A model generated the notes under the pieces. That model was not told the origin of the DNA. It saw nothing but the letters and a program-made list of their open reading frames with translations, and searched no databases. This document shows positions 58,388 through 64,000 of a DNA stretch of 64,000 nt, piece after piece. Numbering within the stretch: the first letter of the stretch is position 1; each line of letters starts with the position of its first letter. Where the stretch lies: NCBI GenBank assembly GCA_004322045.1, contig SCRN01000014.1:124001-188000 (forward strand). Reading direction: 5' to 3'. The translations under genes were made by a program, and so were the position numbers. The DNA comes from Paraburkholderia sp. (GTDB taxonomy: Bacteria; Pseudomonadota; Gammaproteobacteria; Burkholderiales; Burkholderiaceae).

Positions 58388-59574
58388 CACCCGACCTTTC
58401 CTCCACTCGCCTGCGCGGCGACACCGCCCAAGGCGGCGCGGACCGCGTGCGCCAATGGTTCGCGCGCTACAAGATTCTTGCGCTGCTGCTGGCCGTCGCG
58501 CTCATTTGGTTGTTCTTTACGGTACTCACGCACGGCGCGTTCGCCACGCCGCGCAACCTGTCGAATTTGCTGCGGCAGATGGCGATCAGCGGCACGCTCG
58601 CGTGCGGCATGGTGTTCGTCATCATCGCGGGTGAAATCGATCTGTCGGTCGGCTCATTGCTCGGGTTGCTCGGCGGCATCGCGGCGATCCTCGACGCCAA
58701 TCGCCACTGGCCGATCGAAGCGACGATCCCCGCCGTCCTGGCGCTCGGCGTACTGGCCGGGGTGTTCAACGGCTGGCTATCGACCTATCGGCGCGTCCCC
58801 TCGTTCATCGTGGGCCTGGGCGGCATGCTCGCCTATCGCGGCGTCCTGCTGGGCATCACAGGCGGCGCGACGATCGCCCCCGTCTCCGATCGCTTCGTCT
58901 TTCTCGGCCAGGGCTATCTGCCGCGCCTTGTGGGCGATGCGCTCGCCCTGCTGCTGTTCGGCGTGCTCGCGTTCGTGACGGCGCGCCAGCGCGGCAATCG
59001 GCGCCGCTACGACTTGCCCGTTCCGCCGCTCTGGCAAGACGGCGTGAAGATCGTAGGCGCAGGCGCCATCATCTTTGCGTTCGTCGCGACGCTCGACAGC
59101 TACGGCGGGCTTCCGGTGCCGGTGTTGCTCGTCTTGCTGCTGCTCGGGGTGTTCACCTGGGTCGCCACGCAAACCGTGTTCGGGCGCCGAATCTACTCGG
59201 TCGGCTCCAATCTCGAAGCCACGCGGCTGTCGGGGGTCGATACGAACCGCGTCAAGCTCGCGATCTTCGCGCTGATGGGGCTCATGTGCGCATTCGCGGG
59301 CATCGTCAATACCGCACGGCTCGCTGCGGGCTCGCCGTCGGCGGGCACGATGGGCGAGCTCGACGCGATCGCGGCCTGCTTCATCGGCGGCACGTCGATG
59401 CGCGGCGGCTCAGGCACCGTCTACGGCGCACTCATCGGCGCACTCGTCATGGCGAGTCTGGACAACGGCATGTCGATGCTCGACGTCGATGCGTACTGGC
59501 AAATGATCGCGAAAGGCGCGATCCTTGTCCTCGCGGTGTGGATCGACGTCGTTTCACGCACCAACCGGCGGTAG
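58384..59574 (+). CDS. xylH: D-xylose ABC transporter, permease
   Basis: 396 aa starting in a 4-base overlap with xylG. Ten or so hydrophobic segments. Family text [20 protein letters not shown], followed later by [20 protein letters not shown], identifies the BPD_transp_2 class of pentose permeases. It forms the membrane channel with XylG. Confidence 0.95.
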   Translation: MTPDLSSTRLRGDTAQGGADRVRQWFARYKILALLLAVALIWLFFTVLTHGAFATPRNLSNLLRQMAISGTLACGMVFVIIAGEIDLSVGSLLGLLGGIAAILDANRHWPIEATIPAVLALGVLAGVFNGWLSTYRRVPSFIVGLGGMLAYRGVLLGITGGATIAPVSDRFVFLGQGYLPRLVGDALALLLFGVLAFVTARQRGNRRRYDLPVPPLWQDGVKIVGAGAIIFAFVATLDSYGGLPVPVLLVLLLLGVFTWVATQTVFGRRIYSVGSNLEATRLSGVDTNRVKLAIFALMGLMCAFAGIVNTARLAAGSPSAGTMGELDAIAACFIGGTSMRGGSGTVYGALIGALVMASLDNGMSMLDVDAYWQMIAKGAILVLAVWIDVVSRTNRR

Positions 59575-59659
59575 GGAAAAACCCGAGCTTGTGCGACCCG
59601 TGTTGCGCTGCAACGCAGCCGCGCAGCGCGCGGCATTTTCTTCAACCATGGAATTTCGC

Positions 59660-60433
59660 ATGTCGTACGCCATTTATCCGAGCCTGGCCGGTCAAAACGT
59701 CGTCGTTACGGGAGGCGGCAGCGGTATCGGCGCGGCGATCGTCGAAGCGTTCGCCCGCCAAGGGGCGCGTGTATTTTTTCTCGACATTGCCGAGAGCGAT
59801 TCCGAAGCGCTCGTGCAAAGCCTACGGGATTGCGCCTACCCGCCCACGTTCCACCGCTGCGACTTGCGCGACACCGACGCGATCGAACGCGTATTTGCCG
59901 CCATCGCAGCCAAAGCGGGTGCGATCGACGTCCTCGTGAACAACGCGGCGAGCGACGACCGCCACCCGTTCGGCGCGATTACGCCCGCCTATTGGGACGA
60001 GCGCATCGCCGTCAATCTGCGGCACCAATTTTTTTGCGCCCAACATGCAGCCTCCGGCATGAAGACTGCGGGTAAAGGGGTGATTCTCAATCTCGGCTCG
60101 ATCTCGTGGCACCTTGCGCTGCCGAGCCTTTCGATCTATATGACGGCCAAGGCCGGCATCGAAGGCCTCACGCGTGCACTCGCCCGGGAACTGGGCGCGT
60201 GCGGCATCCGCGTCAACGCCATCATCCCGGGGGCCGTCCGTACGCCGAGACAGATGAAGCTGTGGCAATCGCCCGAAAGCGAGGCGAAGCTCGTCGCCGA
60301 CCAATGCCTGCCCGAGCGGGTCGAGCCCGAGCATGTCGCAAGAATGGCCTTGTTTCTCGCATCCGAAGACGGCTCGCGCTGCTCGGGACGCGAATACTTC
60401 GTCGATGCGGGGTGGTATGGAGCATCTTCATGA
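59660..60433 (+). CDS. D-xylose 1-dehydrogenase (SDR family)
   Basis: 257 aa from ATG at 59660 (MSYAIYPSLAGQNVVVTGGG); ATG at 59648 is also in frame and neither has a clear ribosome site. SDR motifs: TGGGSGIG, NNAAS, the catalytic Ser in LGSISWHL, and YMTAK with Tyr and Lys. By position between xylFGH and a lactonase it should oxidise D-xylose to xylonolactone with NAD(P)+. The closely related role on L-arabinose or galactose cannot be excluded. The stop overlaps the lactonase start (ATGA). Confidence 0.88.
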   Translation: MSYAIYPSLAGQNVVVTGGGSGIGAAIVEAFARQGARVFFLDIAESDSEALVQSLRDCAYPPTFHRCDLRDTDAIERVFAAIAAKAGAIDVLVNNAASDDRHPFGAITPAYWDERIAVNLRHQFFCAQHAASGMKTAGKGVILNLGSISWHLALPSLSIYMTAKAGIEGLTRALARELGACGIRVNAIIPGAVRTPRQMKLWQSPESEAKLVADQCLPERVEPEHVARMALFLASEDGSRCSGREYFVDAGWYGASS

Positions 60434-61314
60434 TTTCACCGGAATGTATTTGGCCGCTAGGCGCCGAACTCGGCGAGGGACCGGTATGGAGCAGCCGCGA
60501 CAAAGCTGTCTATTTCGTCGACATCAAGCGCAAGCACGTTCACCGCTATAGCACCGAGACGCGCGAGACGATGACCTGGCCCGCGCCGAGCGAGGCCTGC
60601 TTCGTCGTCCCGAGCGCGGACGGTGCGTTCGTCTGCGGGCTGCGCAAGGGACTGTATCGATTCGATGCGCACACGGGCGCCTTCGACAAGCTCAAGGACG
60701 TTGAGCGCGACGTCGCCGCAAACCGCCTGAACGACGGCTTCGTCGACCCGCAAGGCTACTTGTGGTTCGGTTCGATGGACGACGAGGAAGAGGCGCCCAC
60801 GGGTGCGCTTTACCGCGTGGGCGACTCAGGCGCGATCGAGCGCTGCGACGATGGCTATGTGATCACGAACGGCCCCGCGACGAGTCCCGATCGACGCACG
60901 CTCTATCACACCGACACGCTCGGGCGAACCATTTACGCGTTCGACCTGGACGAGCGCGGTGCGATCTCCAATAAGCGCGCGTTCATCCATGTGCAAGGCA
61001 CGGCGCATCCCGACGGTATGGCCGTGGACGCCGAAGGTTGCCTATGGGTCTCGCTGTTCGGCGGCGGGTGCATCGAACGCTATTCCAACGACGGCACGCA
61101 GATCGACACCGTCGCTTTTCCGTGTTCCAACATCACCAAGCTCGTGTTCGGCGGCGACGATCTGCGCACCGCCTATGTGACGACGGCCCTCAAGGGGCTC
61201 AGCGAGGCCAAGCGCGAACGCGAAACGCTCGCGGGCGGCTTGTTCGCGTTTCGCTCCCCGGTGCCGGGCTTGCCCCAAAACGTCCTCATGCGGGGGCTCG
61301 TGCGCGCGGCGTGA
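60430..61314 (+). CDS. SMP-30/gluconolactonase family xylonolactonase
   Basis: 294 aa from ATG at 60430, overlapping the dehydrogenase stop. SMP-30 features: GAELGEGPVWSSRDKAVYFV with the metal-binding Glu, VAANRLNDGFVDPQGYLWFG with Asn and Asp ligands, and ITNGPATSPDRRTLYHTDTL. The six-bladed propeller hydrolyses the xylonolactone made by the preceding enzyme to xylonate. The context makes xylonolactone the most likely substrate. Confidence 0.9.
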   Translation: MISPECIWPLGAELGEGPVWSSRDKAVYFVDIKRKHVHRYSTETRETMTWPAPSEACFVVPSADGAFVCGLRKGLYRFDAHTGAFDKLKDVERDVAANRLNDGFVDPQGYLWFGSMDDEEEAPTGALYRVGDSGAIERCDDGYVITNGPATSPDRRTLYHTDTLGRTIYAFDLDERGAISNKRAFIHVQGTAHPDGMAVDAEGCLWVSLFGGGCIERYSNDGTQIDTVAFPCSNITKLVFGGDDLRTAYVTTALKGLSEAKRERETLAGGLFAFRSPVPGLPQNVLMRGLVRAA

Positions 61315-61360
61315 ACGGCTGCGAGCCTCGCTAGGCTTTCATTAGGAGAACTGAACACTT

Positions 61361-63145
61361 ATGTCATCGACGCCCACTCGCCGGCTGCGCAGTCAAAACT
61401 GGTTCGACGACCCGACCCATGCCGACATGACCGCGCTCTATGTCGAGCGCTTCATGAACTACGGCCTAACGCGCGAAGAACTGCAATCGGGCCGGCCGAT
61501 CATCGGCATCGCGCAAACGGGCAGCGATCTCGCCCCCTGCAACCGGCATCACATCGAGCTGGCCGCGCGCACAAAAGCGGGTATCCGCGATGCGGGCGGC
61601 ATTCCGATGGAGTTCCCCGTCCACCCGCTGGCCGAGCAAAGCCGCCGCCCCACCGCGGCGCTCGATCGCAATCTCGCCTACCTCGGGCTCGTCGAAATCC
61701 TGCACGGGTATCCGCTCGATGGCGTGGTCTTGACCACCGGTTGCGACAAGACCACACCGGCCGGCTTGATGGCCGCGGCGACGGTCGATATGCCGGCCAT
61801 CGTGCTGTCGGGCGGCCCCATGCTCGACGGCTGGTTCGAAGGCCAGCGGGTCGGCTCGGGCACCGTCATTTGGCATGCGCGCAACTTGCTAGCCGCGGGC
61901 GACATCGACTACGAAGGCTTCATGCGGCTCACGGCCGCGGCCTCGCCGTCCATCGGCCACTGCAACACGATGGGCACGGCGCTGTCGATGAACAGCTTGG
62001 CCGAAGCGCTCGGCATGTCCTTGCCCAGCTGTGCGTCGATTCCGGCGGCGTATAGAGAGCGCGGGCAAATGGCCTACGCCACCGGCAAACGTATCGTCGA
62101 GCTCGTGCGCGAGGACATCCGGCCCTCGCACATCCTCACGCGCGAGGCGTTCGAAAACGCGATCGTCGTCGCCTCGGCGCTCGGCGCCTCGACGAACTGC
62201 CCGCCGCATCTGATCGCGATCGCACGCCACATGGGCGTCGAGCTCACGCTCGACGATTGGCAGCGCCTTGGCGCCAACGTGCCGTTGCTCGCCAACTGCA
62301 TGCCCGCGGGCGAGTACCTGGGCGAGAGCTTCCACCGTGCGGGCGGCGTGCCGGCCGTGCTGCGCCAGCTCGCGCAAGCAAGCTTGCTGCACGGCGGCTG
62401 CCTGACCGTATCGGGCCGCACCATCGGCGATATCGCGCAGGCAGCGCCCGATGCCGACGGGGACGTGATTCGTTCGTTCTCCAAACCTTTGAAGCACGGC
62501 GCGGGCTTCATCGTGCTCTCGGGCAACTTCTTCGACAGCGCCATCATCAAGATGTCGGTCGTCGGCGAAGCGTTTCGCCAGACCTACCTGAGCGAGGCGG
62601 GCGACGAGAATGCATTCGAGGCGCGCGCCGTCGTGTTCGACGGCCCCGAAGACTATCGTGCGCGCATCGACGATCCGTCTCTGGAGATCGACGAGCGCTG
62701 CATACTCGTCATGCGCGGCTGCGGCACGCTCGGCTATCCGGGCAGCGCCGAAGTCGTCAATATGGCCCCGCCTGCCGCGCTCGTGAAGCGCGGCCTGACG
62801 TCGTTGCCGTGCATGGGCGACGGCCGGCAAAGCGGAACCTCCGCAAGCCCTTCGATCTTGAACATGTCGCCCGAATCGGCGGCCGGGGGCGGGCTATCGC
62901 TGATGCGCACGGGCGATCGCGTCCGTGTCGATCTGAATGCGCGGCGCGTCGAGTTGCTCGTGGATGAAGCGCAGCTCGCGCAGCGCCGAGCGGAAGCGCC
63001 GCCGAGCATGCCGGAATCGCAAACGCCGTGGCAAGAAATCTACCGGCAGTTCGTGGGGCAACTATCGACCGGCGGGTGCCTCGAGCCCGCCACGCTTTAC
63101 CTCAAAGTGATCGAGACCCGCGGCGATCCGCGCCATTCTCATTGA
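61361..63145 (+). CDS. D-xylonate dehydratase (IlvD/Edd family)
   Basis: 594 aa with TTAGGAGAACTGAACACTT before ATG. Iron-sulfur ligand cysteines C60 (DLAPCN), C128 (TTGCDKTTP) and C201 (IGHCNTMGT) are present. GCGTLGYPGSAEVVNM and MGDGRQSGTSASPSILN are typical of the IlvD/Edd family, and MEFPVHPL fits the sugar-acid subgroup. It dehydrates D-xylonate to 2-keto-3-deoxy-D-xylonate. It lies between the lactonase and the FAH-family gene, as in Weimberg clusters. An L-arabinonate dehydratase is the main alternative. Confidence 0.92.
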   Translation: MSSTPTRRLRSQNWFDDPTHADMTALYVERFMNYGLTREELQSGRPIIGIAQTGSDLAPCNRHHIELAARTKAGIRDAGGIPMEFPVHPLAEQSRRPTAALDRNLAYLGLVEILHGYPLDGVVLTTGCDKTTPAGLMAAATVDMPAIVLSGGPMLDGWFEGQRVGSGTVIWHARNLLAAGDIDYEGFMRLTAAASPSIGHCNTMGTALSMNSLAEALGMSLPSCASIPAAYRERGQMAYATGKRIVELVREDIRPSHILTREAFENAIVVASALGASTNCPPHLIAIARHMGVELTLDDWQRLGANVPLLANCMPAGEYLGESFHRAGGVPAVLRQLAQASLLHGGCLTVSGRTIGDIAQAAPDADGDVIRSFSKPLKHGAGFIVLSGNFFDSAIIKMSVVGEAFRQTYLSEAGDENAFEARAVVFDGPEDYRARIDDPSLEIDERCILVMRGCGTLGYPGSAEVVNMAPPAALVKRGLTSLPCMGDGRQSGTSASPSILNMSPESAAGGGLSLMRTGDRVRVDLNARRVELLVDEAQLAQRRAEAPPSMPESQTPWQEIYRQFVGQLSTGGCLEPATLYLKVIETRGDPRHSH

Positions 63146-63167
63146 GTCCTCAACGCAACCCATCCTT

Positions 63168-64000
63168 ATGCATATCGACCCCGCTTCTTGTCTCCCCTCG
63201 GACCTCGATCGGGCGGTCCTCGTCGGCCGCGTCTGGCGGGGCGCGCCCATCGACGGACCGTCCGTCGTCGTCGTTCGCGGCGGCGAGGCATTCGACATCA
63301 CGTCCTGTGCCCCTACGACGAGCGACCTGTTCGATCGCGACGACGCCGCCGCGTTTGCGCGCCGCGCGCCGGGCGAATCCCTCGGCCCCGTCCAGGCGCT
63401 GCTCGCCGGCGCTGCGGGTGAGCCAGGCGCGTCGCCGCGCTTGCTGGCGCCCTGCGACGTGCAGGCGATCAAGGCCTGCGGCGTCACCTTCGCCGTCAGC
63501 TTGCTCGAGCGCGTGATCGAAGAGCAAGCGGGCGGCGACCCGGCGCGCGCAGCCGAGATTCGCGCATCGCTGCACGAGCTCATCGGGAGCGACCTCGCAC
63601 AGATCAAACCGGGTTCAATGGCCGCGCTGCGCTTGAAGGACGAGCTCAAACGCCGCGGGGCGTGGTCGCAATACATGGAAGTGGGCATTGGCGAAGATGC
63701 GGAAGTCTTCACTAAGTCGCAAGCGATGTCGGCGGTCGGCTTCGGCGCCGACGTGGGCCTGTATCCGACCTCGGCATGGAACAATCCGGAGCCTGAAATC
63801 GTGTTGGCCGTCAACGCCACTGGGCAGGTGGTCGGCGCGACGCTCGGCAACGATGTGAACCTGCGCGATATCGAAGGGCGTTCGGCGCTGCTGCTCGGCA
63901 AAGCGAAGGACAACAACGGCTCGTGTGCGATCGGTCCCTTCGTGCGGCTGTTCGATGGCGACTTCACGCTCGATGCCGTGCGCGCCGCGAGCGTGTCGCT
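63168..64000 (+). CDS. FAH-family 2-keto-3-deoxy-D-xylonate dehydratase, C-terminus beyond window
   Basis: Open from ATG at 63168 to the window end, 277 codons without a stop. The N-terminus is MHIDPASCLPSDLDRAVLVG. The fumarylacetoacetate-hydrolase-like core is visible: QAIKACGVTFAVSLLERVIE, then the block FTKSQAMSAVGFGADVGLYP and SAWNNPEPEIVLAVNATGQV, where the Glu pair of NNPEPE binds the metal. In Weimberg pathways this enzyme gives 2-ketoglutarate semialdehyde from 2-keto-3-deoxy-xylonate. A ketoglutarate-semialdehyde dehydrogenase should follow outside the window. Confidence 0.9.
   Translation, partial: MHIDPASCLPSDLDRAVLVGRVWRGAPIDGPSVVVVRGGEAFDITSCAPTTSDLFDRDDAAAFARRAPGESLGPVQALLAGAAGEPGASPRLLAPCDVQAIKACGVTFAVSLLERVIEEQAGGDPARAAEIRASLHELIGSDLAQIKPGSMAALRLKDELKRRGAWSQYMEVGIGEDAEVFTKSQAMSAVGFGADVGLYPTSAWNNPEPEIVLAVNATGQVVGATLGNDVNLRDIEGRSALLLGKAKDNNGSCAIGPFVRLFDGDFTLDAVRAASVS

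Overview
The window reads as chromosomal DNA of a high-GC betaproteobacterium of the Burkholderiaceae (Paraburkholderia, Caballeronia or Trinickia type). The gene content (pqqABCDE with a PQQ alcohol dehydrogenase, glycine-riboswitch gcvTHP, XylR with xylFGH and a Weimberg xylose pathway) and the wording of proteins such as GcvP fit this group. The assignment is inferred from gene content, not from a marker-gene search. No rRNA, transposase, integrase or CRISPR array is visible. One tRNA gene (tRNA-Arg, anticodon CCG) is present.

Layout. (1) 1-7700, minus strand: a wecB / bcsB-like / nfrB / nfrA locus. It looks like the phage N4 receptor exopolysaccharide system (NGR): a UDP-GlcNAc 2-epimerase, a BcsB-like periplasmic protein, a processive family-2 glycosyltransferase with C-terminal MshEN (c-di-GMP type) domains, and a TPR outer-membrane protein cut by the window edge. 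bcsB/nfrB and nfrB/nfrA each overlap by 4 bases. (2) 8204-8727: a DUF4160/DUF2442 pair in which DUF4160 carries an in-frame stop. (3) 8977-22726: an alcohol-oxidation island holding an ExaC-type aldehyde dehydrogenase, a fused binding-protein/cytochrome c, a PQQ alcohol dehydrogenase with the lanthanide-type WDYDG motif, a small protein, a TonB-dependent receptor, an AcoR-like sigma-54 activator and pqqABCDE. Five -24/-12 promoter matches and at least five copies of a TGTCGC-N5-GCGACA-type site tie these units together. (4) 22774-25611: an aldo/keto reductase and an SDR divergent from a LysR regulator. (5) 25655-30872: an accessory-looking stretch with a beta-helix lipoprotein, a Bcr/CflA MFS pump, an unrecognised 432-aa protein, an orphan VapB antitoxin and tRNA-Arg.

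(6) 31242-46931: a mixed core/accessory region with a dihaem cytochrome c, Rep helicase, a Gfo/Idh/MocA oxidoreductase, a small lipoprotein, a LysE exporter, a squalene/phytoene synthase, an EamA transporter, a DUF2784 protein, a TPR protein, an acetolactate-synthase-like ThDP enzyme, SdaA and an alginate-lyase-like protein. (7) 47022-52010, minus strand: gcvT-gcvH-gcvP behind a tandem glycine riboswitch. (8) 52260-64000: an ABM-fold protein, GalM, XylR and, divergently, xylF-xylG-xylH, a xylose dehydrogenase, a xylonolactonase, a xylonate dehydratase and the start of an FAH-family dehydratase. Together these form an oxidative (Weimberg-type) D-xylose pathway whose last step lies beyond the window.

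The two most interesting systems are the sigma-54-controlled, possibly lanthanide-dependent alcohol oxidation regulon and the NGR-like exopolysaccharide locus with an added BcsB subunit.
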